64,000 nt of DNA from Trichormus sp. NMC-1 (GTDB lineage Bacteria; Cyanobacteriota; Cyanobacteriia; Cyanobacteriales; Nostocaceae), in assembly GCF_001858025.1 (NCBI RefSeq), contig NZ_LZQD01000002.1, positions 524,120 to 588,119 of the forward strand, read 5' to 3'. How positions within the stretch are numbered: position 1 is the first letter of the stretch; every line of letters begins with the position of its first letter. The translations under genes were made by a program, and so were the position numbers. Below, piece after piece: positions 16,915 to 25,680 of this stretch. The notes below the pieces were generated by a model. That model was given only the letters and a program-made list of their open reading frames with translations. It did not search any database and was not told where the DNA came from.

Positions 16915-16974
16915 CGGAAATTTGGCAAAATTCCGAATAAAGACTTGATTATTTCCGTCAATGGGTAAATTCCG
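16915..16974. promoter_or_regulatory. Cluster of CGGAA/TTCCG half-sites before the HTH gene
   Basis: CGGAA at 16915 and TTCCG at 16931, 16953 and 16970 lie within the 75 bp before the ATG at 16988. The first two form an inverted pair. They could be operator half-sites for the HTH protein encoded next to them; this is inference. Confidence 0.35.
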
Positions 16975-16987
16975 TAATTAATTATTT

Positions 16988-17254
16988 ATGTCAAAGTCAC
17001 TCAGGGTTAGTCATGACTGCATTAATCAAGTTAAATTAGCGGTTACACGCAATGGTTATCCTCACCAAAGAGCCTTGGCTCATGATACAGGATTGTCCTT
17101 AACCACAGTTAGCAACTTCCTCACTGGTAAACCTGTTAGTTATGCTACGTTTGAAGAACTATGTCGCAGATTAAATCTGGATTGGCGAGAAATTGCTAGT
17201 ACTAACATTGAAGTAACTTCTACCCCCCCCCCCGCAATACGTACAAATACGTAA
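16988..17254 (+). CDS. HTH N-terminal part of a split NB-ARC (STAND) regulator
   Basis: The 88 residues form an XRE-like DNA-binding domain (HQRALAHDTGLSLTTVSNFLTGKPVSYATFEELCRRLNLDW). This is the N-terminal module of a common Nostocales family in which the HTH is joined to an NB-ARC ATPase. The frame ends at a TAA (17252) in the linker. An 11-C tract (17223-17233) and a 9-A tract (17253-17261) bracket this stop. Past the stop the same frame runs on through FKFQDWGTAVDISVFYGR into the ATPase part. One base fewer in the C tract and one more in the A tract would give a single uninterrupted protein. As it stands, a stand-alone DNA-binding fragment. Confidence 0.75.
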   Translation: MSKSLRVSHDCINQVKLAVTRNGYPHQRALAHDTGLSLTTVSNFLTGKPVSYATFEELCRRLNLDWREIASTNIEVTSTPPPAIRTNT

Positions 17255-17371
17255 AAAAAAACAAAATTTAAATTTCAAGACTGGGGAACAGCGGTTGATA
17301 TTTCAGTATTTTACGGACGCAACGAAGAACTGACGCAGCTAGAGTCATGGATTTTACAAGATAGCTGTCGT

Positions 17372-17956
17372 TTGGTAGGATTGTTCGGTATGCCTGGAGT
17401 TGGGAAAACAGCTTTAGTTACTCAACTAGCACAAGAGATTCAGGATGAGTTTGATTACGTTTTTTGGCGTTCAGTGCCTACAGTCCTATCTTTTGATAGT
17501 ATGATCACTGACTTGCTATCTTTTATCTCAAATCACAAAGAAAGCAAACCGGAAATCAATCGAGTTATCCATTATTTGCGTACCCGTCGTTGTCTGATTA
17601 TCTTGGATCATCTAGATATGCTTGGAGATGTTGATCATCTAAAATATATTCAATTAATCAAAATAATTGCCGAAACTCACCATCAAAGCTGTCTAATTTT
17701 TACTATTCGAGAACAACCTAAAGAAATCGCTTTTTTGGAGAAGTGGTTATTATCAGTACGTTCTTTGAGGTTGTTGGGTTCATCAGAAATAGCTTTTTAT
17801 TTGATACAATCACAACAACTATTGGGAAATGATCAACAAAAGTATGAATTATGTAATTTCTGTAGTAATAATCCCTTAAAAGTTAAAACTGTGGTTAGTA
17901 ATATCATTGATTTATATGATAGTAATATTGGTAAATTTCTAGAACAAAATACATAA
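17372..17956 (+). CDS. NB-ARC ATPase part of the split STAND regulator
   Basis: Downstream of the linker stop, in the same frame, lies an NB-ARC/AP-ATPase core: P-loop GMPGVGKTALVTQLA, Walker B-like RCLIILDHLD, a sensor-type CLIFTIRE, and the winged-helix-like segment ending DSNIGKFLEQNT. The coding homology begins earlier (about 17255), so the TTG at 17372 is only the first usable start. The usual C-terminal WD40 or TPR sensor is absent: the frame stops directly at the left edge of an inverted-repeat element (17957-18056). Full family members are STAND switches in signalling or defence. This one lacks its sensor and is split from its HTH, so it is probably a decaying gene. Confidence 0.7.
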   Translation: MVGLFGMPGVGKTALVTQLAQEIQDEFDYVFWRSVPTVLSFDSMITDLLSFISNHKESKPEINRVIHYLRTRRCLIILDHLDMLGDVDHLKYIQLIKIIAETHHQSCLIFTIREQPKEIAFLEKWLLSVRSLRLLGSSEIAFYLIQSQQLLGNDQQKYELCNFCSNNPLKVKTVVSNIIDLYDSNIGKFLEQNT

Positions 17957-18056
17957 TAGACATCTCCAAAAAAGATTGTAGAGCCGAGAATCCCTACCCA
18001 TGGAACGTCTCTACAATGGTTTCAATTCATGCACATTTAATTCTCGGAGATGTCTA
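17957..18056. repeat. 100-bp inverted-repeat element with TAGACATCTCC ends
   Basis: TAGACATCTCC at the left pairs with GGAGATGTCTA at the right (11 bp perfect). Nested inside are GAGAATCCC and TTCTC arms and a GTAGAG...CTCTAC hairpin. It fills the gap between the NB-ARC stop codon and the stop of the convergent transporter gene. The TA at each end fits a TA-targeting miniature element. It may also terminate both transcripts. Confidence 0.65.
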
Positions 18057-18060
18057 ATAA

Positions 18061-19560
18061 TTATTTTACATTTTCCTTACTGATTGGATTCATCAACATT
18101 TCTAACCGGCTAATGGCTTGAGAAGAAACCAGCGTTAAACATAAATAAATCACAGCTACAGCCGCGTAAACTTCAAAAGCGCGATAATTTTCGGAAACAA
18201 TTAATTGTCCTTTTCTAAATAATTCTTCAAAACCAATTACTGCAACTAAACTAGTATCTTTTAATAAACTGATAAATTCATTACCCAAAGGTGGAATCAT
18301 CCTTCGGAAGGCTTGGGGAAAAATCACATAGCGCATTGTTTGGACAGGATTTAAACCTAGTGATTGGGCTGCTTCTGATTGTCCTCGTTCAATTGATTGA
18401 ATACCGGCACGAACAATTTCAGCAATGTAAGCGGCGCTATTTAAACTTAAAGCAATTACTCCGGCTACAAGACGATTTAATGAAAAGGTAAAACCCAAAT
18501 CTTGAGAAATTGCAGGTAAACCAAAGTAAATCATAAAGATTTGCACTAGTAAAGGTGTGCCTCGGAAAAAGTCTATATAAGCCCGCGCTAACCAACGTAT
18601 AGGTGCAATTTTAGAAAGACGAATAATACCAATTAGGGAACCAATTATTAAACCAAACAAAACTGATAAAAATGCTAATTGCAATGTTATCAATACGCCG
18701 CTTAATAAAGTGGGCAAAGACTGAAAAAATACCACAAAAGAATTTAAGGTTGTTGTATTTTGATTTGCAAATGGTGATGCTGCTGGTAATTGTGGCGGTG
18801 TAGATTTAAACCATTTTTGGTAAATCTGTTGATAATTGCCGTTTTCTAATACCTTTGTCAAACCTAGATTTATCAAAGACAAATAAGGCGAACTTTTAGC
18901 AGTTGCAATTCCGTAAAATTCCTCTGTCAGCAATTGCTGTATGACTTTGATTCCTTGGAGATTACCTGTATTGACGGCATATAAAGTTGCGGGTGCATCA
19001 TTAATAACTGCATCGACATTGCCATTTTGTAATTCTTGCAGTGCTAGATATGCAGAGTCAAAACTGCGAACTTGCGCCCCGGTTACACTTTTAGCTTTTC
19101 CAGCGCCGGTTGTACCAATTTGGACAGCGATTTTTTTATTTTGCAGACTTTCAAAACTAGTAATATCTTGATTATCGGTACGAATTGCAATTGCTAATCC
19201 TGCTTTAAAATAAGGACGGGAAAAAGCTACAGTCTTCGCCCGTTCTTCGGTTATAGTAATTGAACTAATGGCCGCATCTATGGTTTTCGCTTGTAATGCA
19301 GGGATGATGCCATCAAAAGGTAAACTTTCAAAATCTACTTGGAAACTAGCAGCAGTTGCTATCGCCCTCATCAAATCAATCGAAAAACCTGTTAATTCTG
19401 CACCTTTTCCCTTAAACTCAAAGGGCGGAAACGCGGGTTCAGTAGCTACCCGCAGAGTTTTTACACCACTGGGAGTCACACTACAACCAGTTAATAAGCA
19501 GCAGCTTAACCCTAGTACCAAACACCAACGCCACCAACGCCCAAAAGTGAACTTTACCAT
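18061..19560 (-). CDS. Fused substrate-binding protein/permease of a polar amino acid ABC transporter
   Basis: About 499 residues. A lipoprotein-type signal (LVLGLSCCLLTGC) precedes a periplasmic SBP_bac_3 domain (TLRVATEPAFPPFEF to the FKSTPP linker, roughly residues 35-265). A GlnP-type permease follows, with several membrane segments and the EAA loop EAAQSLGLNPVQTMRYVIFPQAFRRMIPPLGNE. I start at the Met 10 codons into the frame, which gives a normal signal peptide. The fusion resembles cyanobacterial BgtB, which imports basic amino acids and glutamine with a separate ATPase. No ATPase gene is adjacent, so it must be encoded elsewhere. Substrate remains inference. Confidence 0.9.
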   Translation of the reverse strand: MVKFTFGRWWRWCLVLGLSCCLLTGCSVTPSGVKTLRVATEPAFPPFEFKGKGAELTGFSIDLMRAIATAASFQVDFESLPFDGIIPALQAKTIDAAISSITITEERAKTVAFSRPYFKAGLAIAIRTDNQDITSFESLQNKKIAVQIGTTGAGKAKSVTGAQVRSFDSAYLALQELQNGNVDAVINDAPATLYAVNTGNLQGIKVIQQLLTEEFYGIATAKSSPYLSLINLGLTKVLENGNYQQIYQKWFKSTPPQLPAASPFANQNTTTLNSFVVFFQSLPTLLSGVLITLQLAFLSVLFGLIIGSLIGIIRLSKIAPIRWLARAYIDFFRGTPLLVQIFMIYFGLPAISQDLGFTFSLNRLVAGVIALSLNSAAYIAEIVRAGIQSIERGQSEAAQSLGLNPVQTMRYVIFPQAFRRMIPPLGNEFISLLKDTSLVAVIGFEELFRKGQLIVSENYRAFEVYAAVAVIYLCLTLVSSQAISRLEMLMNPISKENVK

Positions 19561-19987
19561 CTTTAATGCCTCTGCGGTAGCCTGCGGCACGCTGCTTTAC
19601 ATTTACGTTCCACATACTACAATCAACCTCATAGCAATGGATGATACCATCCCAGCAACTGTTTTTGAGAATCTTCAAAAAATTTGGGTTTCCTAAAAGT
19701 CCCCAAAGAAATTTAGCCGCGAAATCAATCGAGGAGACGTAAGTAGAGTAACGTCAATAATTAAAGGTTTGTAGAGAGGGTTTTAGACTTCAAATTAGGG
19801 CTAAAGCCCTGACTACGAGCGAATTTGAAAAGTAGTTACATTGCTTAACATAGTTTGATTTCTTTTCATCAACTTACTTAGTTGTAACTATCGCTATAGT
19901 TGTAGTAGAAGCACTCTGTGTTCTTAATTCAAGGGTTTAAAAAGCTTTGATGGTGGAAAATTGATTGTTAACAGCATTCAGTATTAA
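19561..19987. other. Intergenic with a GGGCTAAAGCCC repeat, no gene
   Basis: This 427-bp stretch holds the upstream region of the transporter gene, including a GC-rich GTAGCCTGCGGCACGC patch of the cyanobacterial short-repeat type. At about 19797 there is a small GGGCTAAAGCCC hairpin followed by ACTACGAGCGAATTT, a form often seen as an intergenic repeat in Nostocales. A weak pair of TAAGTA termini (near 19741 and 19880) is too diverged to call an element. Confidence 0.45.
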
Positions 19988-20245
19988 TTAGAGAAACTCG
20001 CGCAAGAACTCGAAGGGATTATCTTCCCAACATGGTTCCGGTACTAACCACACCAATTTATTTGTGATTTCCGCTTCAATTTCATCACTGTCGTCTCTAT
20101 CGAACAGTGATATCAAAGCCTCCCAGTCGCGTTCTCTGAGGGAGGTGTATGAGGAAAAATTCACCTGTAGATTATCTGAGTAATTCACAAGCACTGTTTT
20201 TGTTAATTTAACACTAAGTGAACATATTTGCAGGCAAATGAGCAT
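19988..20245 (-). CDS. Small acidic hypothetical protein
   Basis: An 85-codon frame of unknown function. The C-terminal two thirds (SYTSLRERDWEALISLFDRDDSDEIEAEITNKLVWLVPEP to the end) are acidic with amphipathic helices and Trp residues, like a real small folded protein. The first 17 residues are less convincing, so the true start may be internal. It lies 75 bp upstream of, and on the same strand as, lipB. I recognise no family. Confidence 0.5.
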   Translation of the reverse strand: MLICLQICSLSVKLTKTVLVNYSDNLQVNFSSYTSLRERDWEALISLFDRDDSDEIEAEITNKLVWLVPEPCWEDNPFEFLREFL

Positions 20246-20320
20246 ATTCTATGGTGACAACAGAAATTTATAAGTGACACAGATCATATATCCTCAAAAA
20301 CAAATCATAATTAAGTGAAA

Positions 20321-21025
20321 TTACTGTGATAACAACAATCCTTCTGGTTGAGAATCGATTAATTCAACGCCAAACACCTCAGCAAAGCACCGTGCTATAC
20401 AAAAGCGGACTTCTTGAGACTTGATACCAGGAATCCATTCCGCTAAACTGCCGACAGACTTATCAGCAATACCGCAGGGGACAATGCTTTCAAAGCCAGT
20501 CATATCTGGACAAACATTTAAGGAAAAACCGTGCATAGTAATCCAGCGGCTAACTTTAATGCCTATGGCCGCGACTTTGCGCCCTTCCAACCAAACACCA
20601 GTAAAACCGGGAATGCGTTCTCCCTGCAATTCATAATTGGCTAAGACACGAATTAACACTTCTTCAATTTGGCGCAAGTACCAATGCAAGTCTTGACGAT
20701 AATGTTGCAGATTTAAAATTGGATACCCCACCAATTGCCCAGGACAATGGTAAGTGACTTCACCACCCCGTTCAACTCGATGCACATCAAAGTTACTTTT
20801 GTCAAGGTCAAATTTAATAAATTCCAGGTTGGCTCCTTGTCCCAAAGTATAGACAGGTGGATGCTCCAGCAAAATGAGTACGTCTTCTAGGTTAGGGTTA
20901 TTGATGCGTTCTGTGAGTAGCGATCGCTGCCATTGAAGAGCCTTTAAATACGGCATTAATCCTAGGTTATATAAAAAACACCGATGTTTGTTGGTTGCAT
21001 TACTATGAATCATGTCAAAAATCAA
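20321..21025 (-). CDS. lipB: Octanoyltransferase LipB
   Basis: LipB moves octanoate from acyl carrier protein to lipoyl-dependent enzymes, the first step of lipoate synthesis in the cytoplasm. The 234-residue frame has the signature [18 protein letters not shown] (residues 86-103), the catalytic lysine region [14 protein letters not shown] (K157) and the catalytic cysteine C184 in SIVPCGI. Two Met codons near the N-terminus (residues 1 and 5) are both possible. Full length; no lipA is adjacent. Confidence 0.94.
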   Translation of the reverse strand: MIFDMIHSNATNKHRCFLYNLGLMPYLKALQWQRSLLTERINNPNLEDVLILLEHPPVYTLGQGANLEFIKFDLDKSNFDVHRVERGGEVTYHCPGQLVGYPILNLQHYRQDLHWYLRQIEEVLIRVLANYELQGERIPGFTGVWLEGRKVAAIGIKVSRWITMHGFSLNVCPDMTGFESIVPCGIADKSVGSLAEWIPGIKSQEVRFCIARCFAEVFGVELIDSQPEGLLLSQ

Positions 21026-21644
21026 TTGGGTAAATGACGAAATATATTTAAAATCACAGAAATTTAGTCAACAAATGTCAAGCTATGCAAAGGATTTTAA
21101 AGGAACGTCAACGGAATCAGCAATATTAACCACAAAGTGTTAATTTGAATATATAACCTCAATGGTGTTGGGAGGAATTCTCTGCAATAAGCATCACGCC
21201 AAGACAATAGAAAAGAATGCACTGGCTGATGGTATCTCAATGAGTTGTGTACATCCATCAGAATTGAACTTCCATAAAGGCTTGTATTCTGTATTCACAG
21301 TGAGCAAGCTACCCAAATAAGAACAAGAGCAACTACTCCTAGTTTTATAAAGGTTGCTATCACTCACAAAGCAGATACAGAACAAGTAAAATTTCTTGAT
21401 TTAGGGGGTTTATGGGGATATCTAATTGTCTAGCAAACAGTTGGAACCGAGCGCAGAGGTTGATAAATTAAATCAAGGCTAGAGGTAGTTATAACGAAAG
21501 ATGCAGCAACCTGAAAGCAGATGCAACAGTAGTACATCAAAAGCAGTTTACAATTTGTCTTGGCGGCAGTAATAGACCTTACCGCAATTTCTGTTCATAC
21601 AAAACGCAATTCACATCAAATAAATATTAAGCGGGAGAGTTTAC
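21026..21644. other. Long intergenic/leader region before hpf
   Basis: This 619-bp region lies between divergent lipB and hpf. No repeat family member or open frame stands out. In other cyanobacteria the lrtA/hpf mRNA has a long, light-responsive 5' leader (established knowledge), so part of this stretch is probably transcribed untranslated leader. A GGGAGAG ribosome-binding site lies 7 bp before the hpf ATG. Confidence 0.5.
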
Positions 21645-22280
21645 ATGAAGCTTGTCATCCACGGCAAAAATATTGAAATTACCGATGCGATTCGGGAATA
21701 TGTACATCAAAAGATTGAAAAAGCAGTTAGTCACTTTCAGAACATCACAAATGAAGTGGATGTCCATTTAAGCGTAGCTCGCAATCCCCGAATTAGTACC
21801 AAACAAGCGGCGGAAGTAACTATTTATGCCAATGGAAGCGTCATCCGGGCGGAGGAAAGCAGCGAAAACTTATATGCAAGTATTGACTTGGTTGCAGATA
21901 AAATAGCCCGTCAACTGCGTAAATATAAAGAACGTCGTCAAGACCACAAAACCCAACCTATATCAACTACTGACGTAGTAGTTCCAGAACCAGTAGCAGC
22001 AGATTTAATAGGCGATCGCACCCCCGAATTACCAGGGGAAGTCGTCCGCACCAAATATTTTTCTATGCCCCCGATGACTCTTGCAGAAGCCCAAGAACAA
22101 CTGCAACTCGTGGGACACGACTTTTATATGTTCCGTAATGCCGAAACAGGAGAGATAAACGTCATTTACGAACGTAACCACGGTGGTTATGGTGTAATTC
22201 AACCCCGCAATGGTAACGGCAACGGTAAAAACGGCAAAACAGCTAATGTTGGTATTGCTGAAAAATCCCACTCTAAATAA
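21645..22280 (+). CDS. hpf: Ribosome hibernation promoting factor, long form (LrtA/HPF)
   Basis: It binds the small subunit and drives 70S dimerisation (100S) in resting or dark cells. The N-terminal S30AE domain ([31 protein letters not shown], then AEVTIYANG and [14 protein letters not shown]) is followed by a linker. The C-terminal dimerisation domain is [53 protein letters not shown]. The Asn/Gly/Lys-rich tail is species-variable. The 211-residue length marks the long form. A perfect 28-bp palindrome follows 22 bp after the stop. Confidence 0.95.
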   Translation: MKLVIHGKNIEITDAIREYVHQKIEKAVSHFQNITNEVDVHLSVARNPRISTKQAAEVTIYANGSVIRAEESSENLYASIDLVADKIARQLRKYKERRQDHKTQPISTTDVVVPEPVAADLIGDRTPELPGEVVRTKYFSMPPMTLAEAQEQLQLVGHDFYMFRNAETGEINVIYERNHGGYGVIQPRNGNGNGKNGKTANVGIAEKSHSK

Positions 22281-22302
22281 AGTCTGATTAAATTCTGCAT
22301 AG

Positions 22303-22330
22303 GTAGAGACGTTTCATGAAACGTCTCTAC
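22303..22330. terminator. Perfect 28-bp palindrome between convergent hpf and peroxiredoxin genes
   Basis: GTAGAGACGTTTCA is followed by its exact inverse complement. It sits midway between two convergent genes, as expected for a bidirectional hairpin. The same sequence recurs at 9877-9904 with one change, so it is also a dispersed repeat. Confidence 0.6.
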
Positions 22331-22367
22331 AATGTTGTTTATTCAGAAATAATTTTTGTAGCCTATC

Positions 22368-22829
22368 TTACTTTGCCGATAGTTGTTGTAGGGTTTTTAA
22401 GGTTTCCTCAACGTGACCTTTAAAGTTCAACATGGAATCAAACACATATTGAACAATGCCGTTTTGGTCAATCACATAAGTCACCCGGCCGGGGATAAAA
22501 CCAAAAGCGGTAGTTGCACCGTATTGTTTCCGCACTTGGTCGCCTTTATCACTCAAAAGTGTAAAAGGTAAGTTGTGCTTGGCTGCAAATTGCTGGTGAG
22601 ACTCTTGAGAATCACCACTTACGCCCATAACTTCAGCACCAGCGGCTTTAAACACTTCATATTGATCTCGAAAAGCGCAAGATTCCATAGTGCAGCCTGG
22701 CGTATCGTCCTTGGGATAAAAATAAAGGACAACAGCTTTTTTACCACGAAAGTCTCCAAGACTGACTTGAGAACCGTTTTGGGCGGTTAGGTTAAAATTA
22801 GGCGCTGTATCTCCAACTTTGATAGCCAT
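22368..22829 (-). CDS. bcp: Peroxiredoxin Q / BCP-type thiol peroxidase
   Basis: It reduces H2O2 and organic peroxides using thioredoxin. Of 153 residues from the preferred Met (MAIKVGDTAPNF), seven codons inside the frame, peroxidatic C46 and resolving C51 sit in DDTPGCTMESCAFRD, the PrxQ arrangement. YFYPKDDTPGC and the downstream LSDKGDQVRKQYGA match the family. No signal peptide is seen, so it is cytoplasmic. Convergent with hpf. Confidence 0.93.
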   Translation of the reverse strand: MAIKVGDTAPNFNLTAQNGSQVSLGDFRGKKAVVLYFYPKDDTPGCTMESCAFRDQYEVFKAAGAEVMGVSGDSQESHQQFAAKHNLPFTLLSDKGDQVRKQYGATTAFGFIPGRVTYVIDQNGIVQYVFDSMLNFKGHVEETLKTLQQLSAK

Positions 22830-22952
22830 ATTAAAAAATTCAAAATTCAAACATTACTTAATAAAATTTTACCTTGTAACCTAGTTTATACATTTTCCTT
22901 GATAACGTGCATCAGGCAGGGTAGGGTAGTCATCAAAGACAAAATTCCGCCT

Positions 22953-24083
22953 ATGCGCCTGACTTCACTTGATGTTTTTCGCGGTATCACCATTGCGGGT
23001 ATGATTCTCGTCAATATGGTGGGAGTCGCAGACGATAAATATTCCCTTTTAGATCATGCTGAATGGAACGGTTGTACACCAACTGATTTAGTATTTCCCT
23101 TCTTTTTGTTCATTGTCGGTGTAGCAATGACTTTCTCACTATCAAAGTACACCGCAGACAATAAACCTACCAAAGCGGTTTACTTACGTATTCTGCGCCG
23201 TGCTGTAATTCTCTTTATTTTAGGGTTGCTACTTAACGGCTTTTGGAATAAAGGTGTTTGGACTTTTGACTTAAGTAGCATTCGCTTAATGGGGGTATTA
23301 CAACGTATTAGCTTAAGTTACCTTTTCGCATCTTTGATAGTTTTAAAACTACCTCGTAAAAGTCAATGGATATTAGCAGGGGTGTTACTCATCGGTTATT
23401 GGTTAACAATGATGTATATCCCAGTTCCCGGTTATGGTGCGGGAGTGTTGACGCGGGAAGGTAATTTTGGCGCATTTATTGACAGAGTGATTATTCCCAA
23501 AGCACATTTATATAAAGGTGATGGTTTTAATTATTTGGGAGATCCTGAAGGACTTTTCAGCACTATTCCGGCGATAGTCAGCGTTTTAGCAGGTTATTTT
23601 GCTGGGGAATGGATAAAAGAGAAAAAACAGGCTAATTCACAAACTAGCATGGATTTAGTTTTATTTGGTTTGTGTTGTTTAGTAATTGCGATTATTTGGG
23701 ATGTAGCATTTCCCATTAATAAAAAATTGTGGACAAGTTCCTATGTTGTATTTACTGCTGGTTGGGCGTTAATGTTATTAGCAGCTTGTTATGAATTAAT
23801 CGAAGTGAGGTTAATAAAACGCTGGAGTAAACCTTTTGAAATTATGGGATTAAATGCGATCGCTCTTTTTGTCGCATCTGTAATGTTAATCAAAATCACA
23901 GCTAGAACCCAACTTGGTACAGGTGAAAATGCCATCAGTATCTACAATTGGATTTATCAAAATATCTTTGCATCTTGGGCGGGAAACTTCAACGGCTCAT
24001 TTTTATTTGGGCTTGTCACCGTGTTTTTGTGGTATGGTGTGGCGGTTTTGATGTATCAGAAACGCTGGTTTATCAAAGTGTAA
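22953..24083 (+). CDS. Multipass membrane acyltransferase (HGSNAT/DUF5009-like)
   Basis: About 376 residues with roughly ten hydrophobic segments. The N-terminal RLTSLDVFRGITIAGMILVN, then NGCTPTDLVFPFFLFIVGVAMTFSL, are signatures of the heparan-alpha-glucosaminide acetyltransferase-like family, which acetylates sugars across a membrane using acetyl-CoA. I start at the ATG at 22953, since the upstream residues are spacer-like. The substrate here is unknown; cell-wall amino-sugar or polysaccharide modification is a reasonable guess. Divergent from the peroxiredoxin gene. Confidence 0.85.
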   Translation: MRLTSLDVFRGITIAGMILVNMVGVADDKYSLLDHAEWNGCTPTDLVFPFFLFIVGVAMTFSLSKYTADNKPTKAVYLRILRRAVILFILGLLLNGFWNKGVWTFDLSSIRLMGVLQRISLSYLFASLIVLKLPRKSQWILAGVLLIGYWLTMMYIPVPGYGAGVLTREGNFGAFIDRVIIPKAHLYKGDGFNYLGDPEGLFSTIPAIVSVLAGYFAGEWIKEKKQANSQTSMDLVLFGLCCLVIAIIWDVAFPINKKLWTSSYVVFTAGWALMLLAACYELIEVRLIKRWSKPFEIMGLNAIALFVASVMLIKITARTQLGTGENAISIYNWIYQNIFASWAGNFNGSFLFGLVTVFLWYGVAVLMYQKRWFIKV

Positions 24084-24148
24084 ATTTTGTTCGTTAAGGC
24101 GTAAAGATGGTAATAAAAACTTTGCGCCTTTGCGTCTTTGCGTGAGAT

Positions 24149-24733
24149 TTATTCTTTCAACTCAAAATCAACCTTATCATAGATATCTTCCAGCAAAATT
24201 TGACAAGCTACAGAAGCTAAATTTAAAGAATCATGACTATCTGAATATTCTGAAAAAATCCATTTGTTATTATCAGCTTTGGAATATTGTTCAACGTGCA
24301 TTGTGTATTGATCAATTAAAATATATTCTTGAAAACTAGGAATAGTTCGATAAGCAGCAAACTTTTCATCTTTGTCATAACTTTTGGTAGATGTTGATAA
24401 CACTTCAGCAATCATCACCGGGTTAGTAATAGTGTCTTTTCTTCCTTCTTCAAAAACTAAAGGAGTTTGGACAACCATAATATCAGGATAAGTGTGAATG
24501 CGTCTGTTAGGAATCCAAAGACGTTGATCTGTAACAAAGACTCGATAAGGTTGACGTTTGAGAAGAAAATTTAGTGTACCACTTAAATTCAATGCAACTT
24601 GGTTATGATCTGGTGTTCCGCCTGTCATGGGTATAATTAATCCATCAATATATTCGTGACGTATATCTGAATTTACTTCTAATTCTAGATATTCTGCGGG
24701 TGAATAGTAGCGTGTTTCTTGTGCAGTAGTCAT
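24149..24733 (-). CDS. Uma2-family PD-(D/E)XK protein (DUF820)
   Basis: The 194-residue protein has the family layout: YSPAEYLELEVNSDIRHEYIDGLI at the start, YPDIMVVQ with the conserved Asp, then PVMIAEVLSTSTKSYDKDEKFAAYRTIPSFQEYILIDQ with the Glu and Lys of a restriction-like nuclease core. These proteins are heavily amplified in cyanobacteria, and their biological role is not settled. Convergent with the acyltransferase gene; the 65-bp gap holds a TTTGCGCCTTTGCGTC-type repeat. Confidence 0.88.
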   Translation of the reverse strand: MTTAQETRYYSPAEYLELEVNSDIRHEYIDGLIIPMTGGTPDHNQVALNLSGTLNFLLKRQPYRVFVTDQRLWIPNRRIHTYPDIMVVQTPLVFEEGRKDTITNPVMIAEVLSTSTKSYDKDEKFAAYRTIPSFQEYILIDQYTMHVEQYSKADNNKWIFSEYSDSHDSLNLASVACQILLEDIYDKVDFELKE

Positions 24734-24793
24734 GATATTTCCTCCAAAGGAAGATTACAATCAAAGTGAGGTGAATTTATTGAGCTTCAGTTA

Positions 24794-25219
24794 TTAAAAA
24801 TTATTGGGTTCAAAGAATTTCTCAAAGCCTTTTCTAATTAATCCCTCTTTTAATTTTTTATCCCCTGTCCACAATAAGCCTTCTAACTCCAATGTTAAAG
24901 CAACATGGGGAGTGTCACTTTCATCAATGTCTTTACATAAAGCATAAGCTGCTGCTCGGTTATCAGGTGCAATTAAGTCTTCTTTATAGAGATTGAGTCT
25001 TTGTAATAATATTTGGTAAATTCGCACTATTTCATTTTCAGATAGCTGACTAACTTTGATTATCTTTTCTTTACGCTTAAATAACTCTACCAATACTAGC
25101 TCACAGATAAAATAACTATATTCTCCTTGAAAGAGGAGGTTAGCAAAACTAGATTGGCTATTGAGTAACGCAGAAAATAAAATATTTGTATCAACAATAA
25201 TTGGCTGGTTTCTAGACAT
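24794..25219 (-). CDS. PIN-domain toxin
   Basis: The 141-residue protein has the PIN ribonuclease acidic residues: IIVDTNILFSALL (first Asp), LVLVELFKRKE (Glu), DIDESDTPHVALTLELEG (Asp pair) and LLWTGDKKL (last Asp). It resembles the PIN_4 group often paired with a small antitoxin. It begins 3 bp after the stop of the 74-residue gene upstream, so the two form an operon. It looks intact, unlike the PIN toxin at 9325. Confidence 0.82.
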   Translation of the reverse strand: MSRNQPIIVDTNILFSALLNSQSSFANLLFQGEYSYFICELVLVELFKRKEKIIKVSQLSENEIVRIYQILLQRLNLYKEDLIAPDNRAAAYALCKDIDESDTPHVALTLELEGLLWTGDKKLKEGLIRKGFEKFFEPNNF

Positions 25220-25222
25220 TAG

Positions 25223-25447
25223 TTACTCTCCAACAAATTTATGTTTGATATTTGACCATACATCAATATCAATTTCCTTTGCTAAAGCTTCAGCTTGCGC
25301 TATTGTCATACTACTTTGTTTTCTCAAAGACTCTAACTCAAGATAATCTAAAAACTTTTTGAGAGTATCTAGCTCAATAATATCTTTTTTGAACCTGATG
25401 ATCAGGTCTTGGTTTTCTACTGTGATATTGTAAATTTGCTCTGACAT
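25223..25447 (-). CDS. Small antitoxin-like protein paired with the PIN toxin
   Basis: The 74-residue protein begins YNITVENQDLIIRFKKDIIELDTLKKFLDYLELESL and ends in acidic and basic helices. It has no HTH that I can recognise. The call rests on size, position directly upstream of the PIN toxin with a 3-bp gap, and the alternating strand-helix pattern usual in these partners. Confidence 0.6.
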   Translation of the reverse strand: MSEQIYNITVENQDLIIRFKKDIIELDTLKKFLDYLELESLRKQSSMTIAQAEALAKEIDIDVWSNIKHKFVGE

Positions 25448-25531
25448 AAGATGATAATATTTAGGTAGTTGTAGGACAGGATATACTTGGATATCAATTA
25501 CTTGTCGGTTAAGCGAAAAACATAAAATTGC

Positions 25532-25607
25532 GTAGGTTGGGTTGACGCAAGGAAACCCAACATTTACAGATGTTTGTTGGGTTGCGCTATCGCTTAACCC
25601 AACCTAC
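25532..25607. repeat. GTAGGTTGGGTT inverted-repeat element
   Basis: The 76-bp element has ends GTAGGTTGGGTT and AACCCAACCTAC (12-bp perfect inverted repeats). A second nested pair is AAACCCAAC with GTTTGTTGGGTT. This hairpin type is a familiar intergenic repeat in filamentous cyanobacteria. It lies between the PIN module and the R-M gene. Confidence 0.75.
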
Positions 25608-25680
25608 AAAAATTTGCACCTGAACAGTATTGACTTGGCTATCTATATTATCTCAGAATTAATGGGGTTTGGACAAAGAT

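Noticed and set aside
19741-19890. Third TAAGTA-ended MITE
   Set aside because: The ends pair too poorly and no TA duplication can be fixed.
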